Positions 33,182 to 41,868 of a stretch of DNA of 64,000 bases are shown here, in pieces; positions within the stretch are counted from its first letter, which is position 1; the number at the start of each line of letters is the position of its first letter. Source of the stretch: Pseudomonas sp. GV085 (GTDB taxonomy: Bacteria; Pseudomonadota; Gammaproteobacteria; Pseudomonadales; Pseudomonadaceae); contig NZ_QAOV01000021.1 of the NCBI RefSeq assembly GCF_003050925.1, positions 1 to 64,000 of the forward strand, read 5' to 3'. The position numbers and the translations under genes were made by a program. The notes beneath the pieces are model-generated. The model did not search any database, had not been told where the DNA came from, and saw only the letters and a list, made by a program, of their open reading frames with translations.

Positions 33182-34687
33182 TTATTCGGTGGTGCCAGCA
33201 CCCTCGAACTTGCTCATGACAAAACCGGCAAACTCTTCGACGGTCATTTTCTGGCCGTTGAAGTCCACCTGATTGTTGGCGTAATGCAAATTGGTGACGA
33301 TGTTGTTGCCGTCCAGTTTTGCCAGCTGGCTGCCGACCGCCATGCTGCTGAACATGTCTGCGGTGGCAGTGGCCTGGTCGGCAATCAGCTTGGCATCGGT
33401 CTGACCGTCGATTTGCGATTGCACGGTAAGCACATCGACCAGCATGGGCTTGGACACTTGCAACTTGAAGTCCAGCAGCGCAATCAGCTGCCTGACCAAC
33501 TGATCGGTCGGCAGATCGATGGCTTGTGGCTTGGTCAGGTCGAGCACCATGTTGGCGCGGCTCTCACCGTTGGCGGTGTTGAACGACAGGTTTTCCAGGG
33601 CCACCTGTGGACCGGCCGCCAGCAGTTTTTCCAGGCTGGACTTGAGCAGTGCTTCTTCAGCTTCGGTCAGTTTCAGCTCCGGTGCCGGCAGACCGGCCGC
33701 CGTCGCTTCGGCCGCCGCCCGCTCATACGGCTGCAGTTTGGTCTGGTAAACCTGCATCAACGACAGGGTCGCCGGAATGTCGAGGTTCTTCAGGCTCATG
33801 GCCAGCGCGCCGGAACCGATGGTCTTACCGTTCAGGGAGACTTCGCCGACCTTGTAATCGGCACGCCCGGAAGCGTTGCTGCCCGATTCTCCGGTCAGGT
33901 TTTTCATCTCGAATTTCTTGAAGTCCAGCACCGACTGCTTGACGCCAAAGGTCGATTTGCCGCTGGCCAGTTCAAGGACGTTTTCGCCGGTGTAGAAACC
34001 GTAGGTACTTTTTGTCAGGTTGCTGGCCAGGGTCAGGCCATTCAATTCAACCTGCACCGGTGCCTGGTCTTCGGACACGGTGATCACTTTCAGGCTGTCC
34101 ATGTAGCCGTTGGCCTTGACCTTCTGTGCCTGGGCGCTGGCATCGACGTCCATGCTCAAGCCGGAGAATTTCATGCTCGACTTGTCATCCAGCGCCATTT
34201 CCAGCGGCTGCAACTCGAAGGTGCCATTGGTAGCGTTGTCATAGCCGATGTTGACCACGCCGGTCAGCGGGGATTTGTCCTTGGCGGCGGCAAACCACTT
34301 CTCAGTGGACGGGGTCTTTTCCAGTTCGTAGTGATTGGTCGCCAGGACTGGCAACCACTTCAGTGACATCAGCCGCGAGAACGGCAACGGGCCGTGTTCG
34401 ATGTGATCGACAAACAGCAACTCGACCGGCGCTTCGCCGAACATTTCGCCTTCGCCCTTGAGACGGTAGTGCGCGGTGCTGCTGAATACATGACGCTCCA
34501 GTGACACCAGTTCCAGAGACGCGGTGCCATTGGAACCGACCATGGCCGCCTGCAATTCCTTGTTGGCATTGGCAATCGAGGTGTTCAACACACCTTCGAT
34601 TTTGGTGCCGGTGAACCAGGCTCCGCCTGCGCTGACGGCACCGATTGCGACAACGATTCCCAGTAGCACGCCTGCTGATTTATTCAT
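33182..34687 (-). CDS. YdgA-like DUF945 family protein
   Basis: This 501-residue protein has one N-terminal membrane anchor (MNKSAGVLLGIVVAIGAVSA) and a long, repetitive beta-rich periplasmic part, as in E. coli YdgA. The substrate or partner is unknown; such proteins resemble AsmA-like envelope factors in overall composition only. The start at 34687 is chosen from the membrane anchor; the ribosome-binding site is weak. It is convergent with the Rieske-FAD gene. Confidence 0.85.
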   Translation of the reverse strand: MNKSAGVLLGIVVAIGAVSAGGAWFTGTKIEGVLNTSIANANKELQAAMVGSNGTASLELVSLERHVFSSTAHYRLKGEGEMFGEAPVELLFVDHIEHGPLPFSRLMSLKWLPVLATNHYELEKTPSTEKWFAAAKDKSPLTGVVNIGYDNATNGTFELQPLEMALDDKSSMKFSGLSMDVDASAQAQKVKANGYMDSLKVITVSEDQAPVQVELNGLTLASNLTKSTYGFYTGENVLELASGKSTFGVKQSVLDFKKFEMKNLTGESGSNASGRADYKVGEVSLNGKTIGSGALAMSLKNLDIPATLSLMQVYQTKLQPYERAAAEATAAGLPAPELKLTEAEEALLKSSLEKLLAAGPQVALENLSFNTANGESRANMVLDLTKPQAIDLPTDQLVRQLIALLDFKLQVSKPMLVDVLTVQSQIDGQTDAKLIADQATATADMFSSMAVGSQLAKLDGNNIVTNLHYANNQVDFNGQKMTVEEFAGFVMSKFEGAGTTE

Positions 34688-34971
34688 GTATGACCCGTTC
34701 AATGTCCGTTGTTGAAAGCGAGGTCGTCTTCCCTGAACCCATGACAGGTTGCGGCTCGACTGCGCTGAAAGTGGAAAGCAGATTAGCACCGGGCGCGACG
34801 AACGGCCCAATGATTAAAGGTGAAAGAGTGTCTTGGGGGGATGTTCATGAAGGGCGGAGAGTTTCGGCGGATGTTATGCCGTCTTCGCGAGCAGGCTCGC
34901 TCCCACAGGGGAATGCATTCCAATGTGGGAGCGAGCCTGCTCGCGAAGACGGCATAACAGCCACCAAAGAA
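34688..34971. other. Gap between the DUF945 and unknown membrane genes
   Basis: The 284-nt gap on the minus-strand side holds the DUF945 control region and the long perfect REP inverted repeat at 34873-34958. No gene was recognised. Confidence 0.55.
34873..34958. repeat. REP pair with perfect 35-bp arms
   Basis: Two arms of 35 bases are perfectly complementary around a 16-nt loop. The stem extends beyond the usual REP core by 10 matching bases on each side (GTTATGCCGT outward), which suggests recent origin or gene conversion. Confidence 0.92.
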
Positions 34972-35607
34972 TCAGGAATACTGGACCTCGATCTCATCCA
35001 GCTGATGATCAAAGCTTTTGAGCCGTGCAGTCCAGGTGTACACCAGCACTTCGAAGTCGCGGTTGATCACCGCCCCGCCCTTCACTTCCGCGCGCGGGTC
35101 GCAGACGTCCAGTTGATAACGTTCGCGGGCCATGGCCGTGGCGACATCGGCCAGTTCCCGGGCATTGCTGAGCCAGTGCCGACCGTCGTCAGCCACCTGC
35201 CGGTCCAGCGCCAGGCATTGTTTTTTCAGGCTCTCGAGGCTTTTTTCCAGCGGCGTGCCGGTCAATTCGCCCATGACTTCCTGAAACGTGCGCCCCGGCT
35301 GCCAGTAACTGCCCCAGAAATAACGGTCGAACACCGTTTCGACACGACGCAACGCCACCTTGGTGTCCCAGATCAGGACCAGGGTCTTGCCTTGTTCGAG
35401 TTGTCTTTTCTTGATGCGTTGATTCTGGACCGAGGCCCAGGCCACCACCGCAATGGACATCACCGCAATCAGCGCGACGGCACTGTCGAGGAACGCCAGA
35501 GCCTTGTCGATCTGGTGGGCCAGCATGATGCCGTAGAAATAAGTGGCCGACAGCAGCACTAATGCCACGATGGCGCACCAGAAGCCGAGAGCATAAGGGT
35601 TTTTCAT
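34972..35607 (-). CDS. Unknown membrane protein with two N-terminal helices
   Basis: This 211-residue protein is not recognised. It starts MKNPYALGFWCAIVALVLL, has a second hydrophobic segment (DSAVALIAVMSIAVVAWASV), and then a soluble region of about 150 residues with many charged residues, including KKRQLEQGKTLVLIWDTKVA and WSFDH-type aromatic positions near the end. The start at 35607 fits the first helix and has GGGGA about 7-9 bases upstream. It lies 92 nt downstream of the OprM-like gene stop, on the same strand, after the efflux operon. No function is proposed. Confidence 0.65.
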   Translation of the reverse strand: MKNPYALGFWCAIVALVLLSATYFYGIMLAHQIDKALAFLDSAVALIAVMSIAVVAWASVQNQRIKKRQLEQGKTLVLIWDTKVALRRVETVFDRYFWGSYWQPGRTFQEVMGELTGTPLEKSLESLKKQCLALDRQVADDGRHWLSNARELADVATAMARERYQLDVCDPRAEVKGGAVINRDFEVLVYTWTARLKSFDHQLDEIEVQYS

Positions 35608-35699
35608 TCTTGGTTTCCCCCTGACCTGCGCGTGCCTTGTGCGAAGAAAGGGCGCTTTGCACGGACGCCCGTCCAACACTTCAAAGCATAGCAATGGCC

Positions 35700-37148
35700 T
35701 CAGGGTTTGCCGGAGTTCGACGCTTGCGTTCGTCCGCTTTCCCAACCGCCGCCCAGCGCGAGAAACAAATCGATCTGGCTGGCGGCAACCTGGGTGTTCG
35801 CGGCCGCCAGTTGCGCCGTGACGTCGGTGTAGGTGCGGATGGCTTGCAGGTCAGCCAGGAAAGACTCTCGGCCAGCCTGGAAAAAGCGATGGGTCTGGTC
35901 GGCCGCCAGTTTCGCCGATTGCTCGGCATCGGCCAGAGCGTCGCGGCGTTGCAGCAATGCGGCGTACTGGGCGAGGCTGGTCTGGGTTTCGCGAATGGCA
36001 TTGAGTACCACCCCATCGAAATGCGCCAGCGTCGCCTGGGTCACCGCTTCGGCTTCGCGGATGCGCGCCCGGGCGCCGTTGGTCGGCACCTTCCAGGTCA
36101 GCGACGGGCCGAACCCCCAGCGGTTGGTGGACGGGTCGCCGAGATCGTCCAGGATACCGACGGTACCGATGGTCGCGCCGATGCTGATATTCGGGTACAG
36201 CTCGCCCGTGGCGACACCGATACCGGCAGTGGCGGTCGCCAGTCGACGTTCCGCCTGCCGTACATCGGGACGACGCTTGAGCAATGCGGCGCCATCGCCT
36301 ACCGGAATCAATTGCGCGATTTTCGGCAGCTCGTCGCAGGTGGCGGTGCCGGCCGGCAGTTGATCCACCGGTTTGGCCAGCAACATCGACAAGCGGTACA
36401 GCCCGGCCTGACGCGCTGCCTCATAACGCGGCATGTCGGCGCGCAGGGATTTGAATTGGGTTTGCGAGCGAGTGACCTGGGTTTCGTCACCACGTCCGGC
36501 ATCGCGCAGGCGCTGGATCAGCGTGGTGCTCTGGGCTTGCAGGTCGAGGGAGTGCTGGGCAATTTCCCGCTCTTCATTGGCCGCGCACACTTGGGTGTAG
36601 GCGCGAACCACATCGGCCACTACGGTGATGCGTGCTGTATCGGCGGCGGCCTGCGTCGCATCAGCATTGGCCTTGGCCGCTTCGATGCCGCGTTGCAAGG
36701 TGCCGAACAGGTCGAACTGGTACGACGCGCTGATGCCGATATCGCCAATGTTGGCCACGGGCACTTTTTCCGGGATCAGGAACGCCTGGCCGGACTCCTG
36801 CAAGCGCTGGGCGCCCATCTGCACGCCGCCGCTCCAGCCGCCCGCCGCTTGCGCCTCATCGACCTGAGCGCGAGAGCGGGACAGACTGGCCGCCGCCACG
36901 CGCAAATCGGTGTTGGAGGCCATGGCCTGCTGCACCAACTGGTCGAGTCGCGGGTCCTGATACAAACGCCACCAATCGGCCGGCACCGGCGCGGACACCA
37001 CCGTTTTGCCGTCGACCGCCAGATCGCCCTGGAAGTCTGGGCGATGGACCGCCGCCTCTTCAGGCAAATGATAATCCGGCCCGACCATCTGACATGCCGA
37101 CAGCAGCAAGCCTAATCCGGCGACTGCCAAACCCGAGGCCCTGCTCAT
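35700..37148 (-). CDS. Outer-membrane efflux lipoprotein (OprM/NodT family)
   Basis: This 482-residue protein has a lipoprotein signal peptide with lipobox LLSAC (Cys19) followed by QMVGPDYH, the usual start of NodT-type proteins. The rest has the paired TolC-like repeats with long coiled-coil segments (e.g. LSRSRAQVDEAQAAGGW and LAQYAALLQRRDAL). It would form the outer-membrane duct for the HlyD-FUSC pump. It overlaps the HlyD gene by four bases (ATGA). It is the last gene of the MarR-controlled operon. Confidence 0.92.
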   Translation of the reverse strand: MSRASGLAVAGLGLLLSACQMVGPDYHLPEEAAVHRPDFQGDLAVDGKTVVSAPVPADWWRLYQDPRLDQLVQQAMASNTDLRVAAASLSRSRAQVDEAQAAGGWSGGVQMGAQRLQESGQAFLIPEKVPVANIGDIGISASYQFDLFGTLQRGIEAAKANADATQAAADTARITVVADVVRAYTQVCAANEEREIAQHSLDLQAQSTTLIQRLRDAGRGDETQVTRSQTQFKSLRADMPRYEAARQAGLYRLSMLLAKPVDQLPAGTATCDELPKIAQLIPVGDGAALLKRRPDVRQAERRLATATAGIGVATGELYPNISIGATIGTVGILDDLGDPSTNRWGFGPSLTWKVPTNGARARIREAEAVTQATLAHFDGVVLNAIRETQTSLAQYAALLQRRDALADAEQSAKLAADQTHRFFQAGRESFLADLQAIRTYTDVTAQLAAANTQVAASQIDLFLALGGGWESGRTQASNSGKP

Positions 37149-38032
37149 TGCGCCGACTCCCGCTTCTGATCGTCGATGATCGATACCGTGGCGGTGCGCC
37201 CGGCGATCATGCGGAAATCTTCCGGCACGTCATCGAAGGCGATGCGCACTGGAATTCGCTGGGCCAGCCGAACCCAGCTGAAGGCCGGGTTGACGTTGGG
37301 CAGCAGGTTGTTGCCACTGGTGCGGTCGCGGTCTTCGATACCGGCGACGATGCTTTCCACATGCCCGCGCAGGCGCGCATTGTCGCCGATCACCCGGATG
37401 TCGACGCTCTGGCCGATGTGGATGCCGTTCAGTTTGGTTTCTTCGAAGTAGCCATCGATATGGAACGAGTTGCTGTCGACCACCGACAACACCGGACGCC
37501 CGGCGCTGATGAACTCCTGGGCCCGTGGCGCACGGTCGTTGACGTAGCCGTCCACGGGGCTTCGGATCACCGAGCGGTCGAGGTTGAGCTGCGCACTGTC
37601 CACCGCCACCTGGGCTTCCATCAAGGCCACTTGGGCGCGGGCCACTTTCGACTGGCTTTCTTCCAGTTGCTCACCCGGCACCAGATTACCCAGGCCCTTG
37701 TTTCGCTTGGCCTCGCGCTGGGCCTGGGCCAGGGTTTCTTCACGGTCGGCGACCGCTGCTTTGGCCTGGCGCAGGGCCAGCTTGAAACGGTCCTGATCGA
37801 TACTGAACAGCACCTGGCCGCGCTTGACCAACTGGTTATCGCGCACCTCCACTTGCTGGATCAGACCGGACACGTCCGGGGCGATTTGCACGATGTCGGC
37901 ACGGATGTGCCCGTCGCGGGTCCAGGGCGCGAACATGTAATACATCACCATGCGCCAGACCACGACAACGGCGAAGCTCACGATCAGCAGGGTCAACACC
38001 ACGCGACCCAGGGTTAGAAACGGTTTTTTCAT
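37145..38032 (-). CDS. HlyD-type membrane-fusion protein (AaeA/EmrA-like)
   Basis: This 295-residue periplasmic adaptor has one N-terminal helix (about 7-30), a biotinyl-lipoyl-like half (RADIVQIAPDVSGLIQQVEV), a coiled-coil arm (about 85-150), the second half (VIRSPVDGYVNDRAP) and a beta-barrel. Such adaptors link an inner-membrane pump to an OprM-like duct. The start at 38032 overlaps the DUF1656 stop by four bases. The order DUF1656-HlyD-OMF with a FUSC pump matches systems for aromatic acid efflux, such as AaeAB. The substrate here is unknown. Confidence 0.9.
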   Translation of the reverse strand: MKKPFLTLGRVVLTLLIVSFAVVVVWRMVMYYMFAPWTRDGHIRADIVQIAPDVSGLIQQVEVRDNQLVKRGQVLFSIDQDRFKLALRQAKAAVADREETLAQAQREAKRNKGLGNLVPGEQLEESQSKVARAQVALMEAQVAVDSAQLNLDRSVIRSPVDGYVNDRAPRAQEFISAGRPVLSVVDSNSFHIDGYFEETKLNGIHIGQSVDIRVIGDNARLRGHVESIVAGIEDRDRTSGNNLLPNVNPAFSWVRLAQRIPVRIAFDDVPEDFRMIAGRTATVSIIDDQKRESAQ

Positions 38033-38238
38033 GTCATCAGGTATCGACTGAGTGAGTCCACGGCGCCAAGCAGCAAGGCGTAGAGGGCCACGTTGAACAA
38101 TGCCCGGTGCCAGACCAGACGGTAAAAGTGCAGGCGCGTCAGCACCCCGTGCACCAACAGGTACAACACATACGTAATGCCCATCAGCACCAATAGCGTG
38201 GGCAGGAACACCCCGCTCAGATCCAGGTCGCCGATCAT
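38029..38238 (-). CDS. DUF1656 small membrane protein (AaeX-like)
   Basis: This 69-residue protein has two hydrophobic segments (LLVLMGITYVLYLLVHGVL and FNVALYALLLGAV) and matches the DUF1656 family found between FUSC and HlyD genes. Its role is not known. It overlaps both neighbours by four bases, so the chain FUSC-DUF1656-HlyD is translationally coupled. Confidence 0.88.
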   Translation of the reverse strand: MIGDLDLSGVFLPTLLVLMGITYVLYLLVHGVLTRLHFYRLVWHRALFNVALYALLLGAVDSLSRYLMT

Positions 38239-40307
38239 AAAGGTGCTCCATCAATGCCATGGGGAAGCGGCTCTTCGGGCTCGGCGGCACCGACGAACTC
38301 GACGCCGGGCAACAGTGCCAGACGCAGGCCACTCAGGGCGTGCAGCAGATGCCGACGGGTTTCATCATCGCCGGCACCGCTGAGGGCGCGGCGCGTGCGG
38401 TCGAGGGTCATCAGCAACGGGCTCGGTGCCTGCAAGCGCTCACCAGCCTTGAGACAGGCCTTGAAGTACTCGCCCACTTCGGCCACCACCTGGCGCAACA
38501 GCACCTGCGGCACACCAAGGACCCGCGGCGTATAAGCGAGCAGGTCCAACAGATTCAGCGCCACTCGCACTTCCCGCAGCGCCACGCCGGAGTCCTGGCC
38601 GGTCATGGCCAGGCGCGGCAGATGCTGCATCAGCCGATCGAGCATCCGAATGCCCAGAAGTCGATGTTCAGACAACGTGGCCGGCTCGGAGAGGCTGACA
38701 ATGTCACGCCAGCTGAAACGGGTCAGGCGCTTGGCCGCCAGTTCAGCACCGAACGGCCGGGCAATCAGGGTCCAGATGAACGCGAACAGCAGCCCCATGG
38801 GGCCGGCCAGGTTGGAGTTGGCGAAACTGAGGAAGTCCGCGTCGTAAGCGCCCTGAATACTGATGAAGGACGAGGTGTTGACCAGAGTCAGCAGCATGCC
38901 CAGGTAGAACTGCGGCTTGACCGTCAGGGTGCCGACGCAAATGAACGGCACGGCAAACGCCAGCACCAGCATCGGAAAGTCGTGCAGGTTGGGCAGCACC
39001 AGAAACAGATAAAGGCTGGCGAACACCACAGACATCGCTGTCCAGAAAAAGAACCGATAAATCTGCGGCGCCGGGTCGTCCATCGAGGCAAAGAAACTGC
39101 ACGCCACCGCCGCCAGGATCACGGCGCTACCGCCATCGGTCCAGCCAAGCAGAATCCACAGCACCGAGGCCACGATAATCGCGGTGACGGTGGAAGCAGC
39201 GGAGTAGAACATCAGGCCGCGATCCAGAAACGGGGATAGCCGCCCCAGGCGCCAGTGCCGATACACCGCGCGCCAGCTGTCCTGGCTTTCGCACTGGATG
39301 GCGTATTGCAGGCTGCGGCAGTCCTGCCACAAATCGATCCACTCGCCGAGGCGGTAAATGGCGTTGGAGAACAGCAGTTGCTTGCGCTCATCCAGCGCTT
39401 CGGGAGCAGGTTGCAGGGCCTCAAGTCGATCCTTCAGGGCTTGCCAGCGGTCGAGATCGGCTTCCTTGTGCTCGAGCCATTCGGTGGTGGCGGCCAGCAA
39501 CGGCGCGAACTTGTCCACAAGCTCGGGGGTGCGCCGTTCCAGGGCGTAAAGCGCATCGTCGAGGGCATCGATCACTGGCAGCAGGTGAATCATCCGTCCG
39601 CGCAATTCCTTGGTGTTGCGCACTGTCTGCGGACGCGAGCCTTCGTGGGGCAACTGACCGATCATCAACTCCAGGGAGTTGAACGTGGCGACCATCGACG
39701 CGCGCAACGCGCTGACTTCTTCAGGCTGCACGTTGCGGCTAAGGAAACGCAGGCTGCAGGTCGAGGCATCGGTAAACCATTTGCCCACCGAATCATTGAA
39801 CACAGGCGCCAGGCGCCGGGGCCAGAACATCGCACCGACCACCGCCGCCACGACGATGCCGAGAAAGATTTCTTCGGTCCGCGCTTCGGCCACGTCCCAC
39901 ACGCCCAGCGGGTTGTTCACCACCGGCAGGGCGATCAACGGCAAGGTGTAACCGGCGAGCATCAAGGCGTAGTTGTTGGCCGTGCGCAAATGCAGGGACA
40001 GAAACAGCAGCGTGCCGGTCCACAGTGCAATCACCACCACCAGCACGTAAGGGCTCTGCACGAACATTGGCACGAACAAAACCGCCGCCGCAGCGCCGAT
40101 AAAGGTGCCGACCGCCCGGTACAACGCCTTGGAACTGGTAGGGCCGAGAAACGGACTGGAAACGATGTACACCGTGGCCATCGCCCAGTACGGACGCGGC
40201 ATTTGCATAAGCAAGGCGATGTACAGCGCGATCATCGATGCGGCGAAGGTGCGGACTCCATAGAACCAGTCCCGCGCCGGGGGCATGCCCGAGAAGAATC
40301 CGTTCAC
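38235..40307 (-). CDS. FUSC-family inner-membrane transporter (AaeB-like)
   Basis: This 690-residue protein has two multi-helix membrane blocks (about 15-185 and 345-510) separated and followed by soluble regions, as in AaeB and YccS/fusaric-acid-resistance proteins. It likely pumps small aromatic or hydrophobic acids into the adaptor and duct encoded downstream. Its start overlaps the MarR stop by four bases, so regulator and pump are in one transcript. No substrate can be read from the sequence. Confidence 0.9.
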   Translation of the reverse strand: MNGFFSGMPPARDWFYGVRTFAASMIALYIALLMQMPRPYWAMATVYIVSSPFLGPTSSKALYRAVGTFIGAAAAVLFVPMFVQSPYVLVVVIALWTGTLLFLSLHLRTANNYALMLAGYTLPLIALPVVNNPLGVWDVAEARTEEIFLGIVVAAVVGAMFWPRRLAPVFNDSVGKWFTDASTCSLRFLSRNVQPEEVSALRASMVATFNSLELMIGQLPHEGSRPQTVRNTKELRGRMIHLLPVIDALDDALYALERRTPELVDKFAPLLAATTEWLEHKEADLDRWQALKDRLEALQPAPEALDERKQLLFSNAIYRLGEWIDLWQDCRSLQYAIQCESQDSWRAVYRHWRLGRLSPFLDRGLMFYSAASTVTAIIVASVLWILLGWTDGGSAVILAAVACSFFASMDDPAPQIYRFFFWTAMSVVFASLYLFLVLPNLHDFPMLVLAFAVPFICVGTLTVKPQFYLGMLLTLVNTSSFISIQGAYDADFLSFANSNLAGPMGLLFAFIWTLIARPFGAELAAKRLTRFSWRDIVSLSEPATLSEHRLLGIRMLDRLMQHLPRLAMTGQDSGVALREVRVALNLLDLLAYTPRVLGVPQVLLRQVVAEVGEYFKACLKAGERLQAPSPLLMTLDRTRRALSGAGDDETRRHLLHALSGLRLALLPGVEFVGAAEPEEPLPHGIDGAPL

Positions 40308-40771
40308 GAGTTAGCCACCGATGGCGGCGTGGCCGCTTCAAAAGCTCTCAGTACCCGCAGCGTAGCCTCCAGATCACTCTGGTCAATGCCTTCAAGGACT
40401 TCGTGGCGCAAGCGCACCAGCTCCACTTCGACCGCCTGCACCAGCTCCCGACCGGTTTCGGTCAGGCTCAGGCATTTGGCGCGGCGATCCTGTGCATCTT
40501 CGGTGCGGCAGACGTAACCGGCATGGCACAACTGATCGAGCAGGCGCACCAGCGACGGGCTCTCCATCCCTGCCGCTTGCGCCACCGTCACCTGGCGCAC
40601 GCCCTCACCCAGACGCCCGATCATCAATAGCGGAACGGCGCAGGCTTCGGAGATTCCATAGTTGACCAGCGTGGTCTGGCAGATTTTGCGCCAATGCCTG
40701 GCGGCCACCACCATGGCGCTGCTGATGCTCATCTGGAGAACGTCGAGGTTATTCGGCACGAGGGAAAACAC
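40304..40771 (-). CDS. MarR-family regulator
   Basis: This regulator has the winged helix-turn-helix typical of MarR (QVTVAQAAGMESPSLVRLLDQL, then the wing VCRTEDAQDRRAKCLSLTETG) and flanking dimer helices. The start is uncertain: a GTG at 40771 gives 155 residues, and an ATG at 40732 (MSISSAM) gives 142; neither has a good ribosome-binding site. It probably represses its own operon with the FUSC pump. The inverted repeat at 40777-40790 directly before the upstream start is the likely operator. Confidence 0.87.
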   Translation of the reverse strand: MFSLVPNNLDVLQMSISSAMVVAARHWRKICQTTLVNYGISEACAVPLLMIGRLGEGVRQVTVAQAAGMESPSLVRLLDQLCHAGYVCRTEDAQDRRAKCLSLTETGRELVQAVEVELVRLRHEVLEGIDQSDLEATLRVLRAFEAATPPSVANS

Positions 40772-40776
40772 ACACT

Positions 40777-40790
40777 GTTAGTTTGCTAAC
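40777..40790. promoter_or_regulatory. Candidate MarR operator
   Basis: GTTAG-TTTG-CTAAC is a perfect 5-bp inverted repeat of the size usual for MarR proteins, 5 nt upstream of the GTG start. If the later ATG is used, the site lies 44 nt upstream of it. Confidence 0.55.
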
Positions 40791-40931
40791 TATCAATATG
40801 GCATTGGAGGAGATTTTCCGTCAAGTTTTGAAACATATTGGCTTCCATCCGTCGCGAAGCCATAGGGGGTGAACCAGCCACAGTACTGAAGATGTATATA
40901 CTTTGTCAGTATTACAACCGAGAAGGCAGCC

Positions 40932-41210
40932 ATGTCGAAACAAGCCGTTTTTACAATGAAACTTGAGCCTGAATTGCGTGAACAGTTCATGGCAGAGGCA
41001 GAAGCCGCTCATCGCCCCGCCTCGCAGATCGTCCGGGAAATGATGCGTCAGTTTGTTCAATCCCAACGGGAGTCTCGCGAGTACGAAGCATTCCTGCAGC
41101 GCAAGGTCGACACCGCACGCGCTTCGATGCGCGCCGGCGACGGGCTGACGAATGATGAAATCGAGGCAGAGTTCGCTGCCAGGCGCAGGCGGGCCGAGCG
41201 ACAAGAATGA
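40932..41210 (+). CDS. CopG/ribbon-helix-helix-type antitoxin
   Basis: This 92-residue protein has an N-terminal ribbon-helix-helix-like segment (KQAVFTMKLEPELREQFMAEAEAAHRP, in which the beta strand is followed by two helices, second one around SQIVREMMRQFV). The C-terminal half is charged and likely binds the toxin. It is followed by a ParE-type toxin with a four-base overlap (ATGA). AT-rich sequence with GTATATAC lies upstream (40894-40901) and may be its operator. Confidence 0.87.
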   Translation: MSKQAVFTMKLEPELREQFMAEAEAAHRPASQIVREMMRQFVQSQRESREYEAFLQRKVDTARASMRAGDGLTNDEIEAEFAARRRRAERQE

Positions 41211-41488
41211 AAATAATATGGACGAAAGAAGCAGCACAGGACCGTGCAGACATTTGGGATTACCTGCATGCCGTTAACCCGAAAGCAGCCATCGACATGG
41301 ACAACCGGTTCAGCGATGCGCTATCCCGGCTTGCCCGATACCCGGAAAGCGGCCCAGCCGGGATCATTTCAGGCACTCGCGAGCTGATTCCACATCAGAG
41401 TTACCGAATTGTTTATGAACAGGGACTGGACGCCATCTGGATACTCGCCCTGGTCCATACATCCCGACGGTGGCCGCCCGGTCTATGA
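41207..41488 (+). CDS. ParE-family toxin
   Basis: This 93-residue protein has the ParE landmarks WTKEAAQDRADIWDYL at the start, PESGPAG and TRELIPHQSYRIVYE in the middle, and ILALVHTSRRWP at the end. Members typically inhibit gyrase. It is coupled to the antitoxin gene. Its last six bases overlap the convergent DUF2789 gene's stop, so their 3' ends interlock. It is a different lineage from the toxin at 29855. Confidence 0.9.
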   Translation: MKIIWTKEAAQDRADIWDYLHAVNPKAAIDMDNRFSDALSRLARYPESGPAGIISGTRELIPHQSYRIVYEQGLDAIWILALVHTSRRWPPGL

Positions 41489-41737
41489 CGATTCACCCCC
41501 CCGCCCCTTCCTCAGCAGCACATCCAGCTGATCAATCACTTCGGCCCAATCCGCGTCGTCGAGAATTTCGTCTCGCAGAAGCTCCGCCTGACTCGGGCTC
41601 CAGAAAAATGCATCCGCAAGGTGCAGTTCCGGTTTGAGCGGTGAATGGGTGGCGATGAATTGATCGATACTTTCGGCGTCGTCCGGCAGGCCGAGTTGTT
41701 TGAACAGGGATGGAAGGTTGTGGGTTGGGCTTTCCAT
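41483..41737 (-). CDS. DUF2789 family protein
   Basis: This 84-residue protein matches the DUF2789 pattern: LPSLFKQLGLP near the start, IDQFIATHSPL, and WSPSQAELLRDEILDDADWAEVIDQLD near the end. No function is known for the family. It is convergent with the second ParE toxin and overlaps its stop. A REP pair lies upstream. Confidence 0.85.
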   Translation of the reverse strand: MESPTHNLPSLFKQLGLPDDAESIDQFIATHSPLKPELHLADAFFWSPSQAELLRDEILDDADWAEVIDQLDVLLRKGRGGESS

Positions 41738-41777
41738 GACAAACTCCTGATGACCAATTTAGGGACCGCTGCGCGGT

Positions 41778-41847
41778 CATCGCGAGCAGGCTCGCTCCCA
41801 CAGGAAAATTCGATCTCCCTGTGGGAGCGAGCCTGCTCGCGAAAACG
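41778..41847. repeat. REP pair (BIME) between the YbaK-like and DUF2789 genes
   Basis: Inverted GGGAGCGAGCCTGCTCGCGA copies occupy most of the 131-nt gap, downstream of the YbaK-like gene and upstream of the DUF2789 gene. Confidence 0.9.
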
Positions 41848-41868
41848 TCAGCATTGGCGACACAAAAA

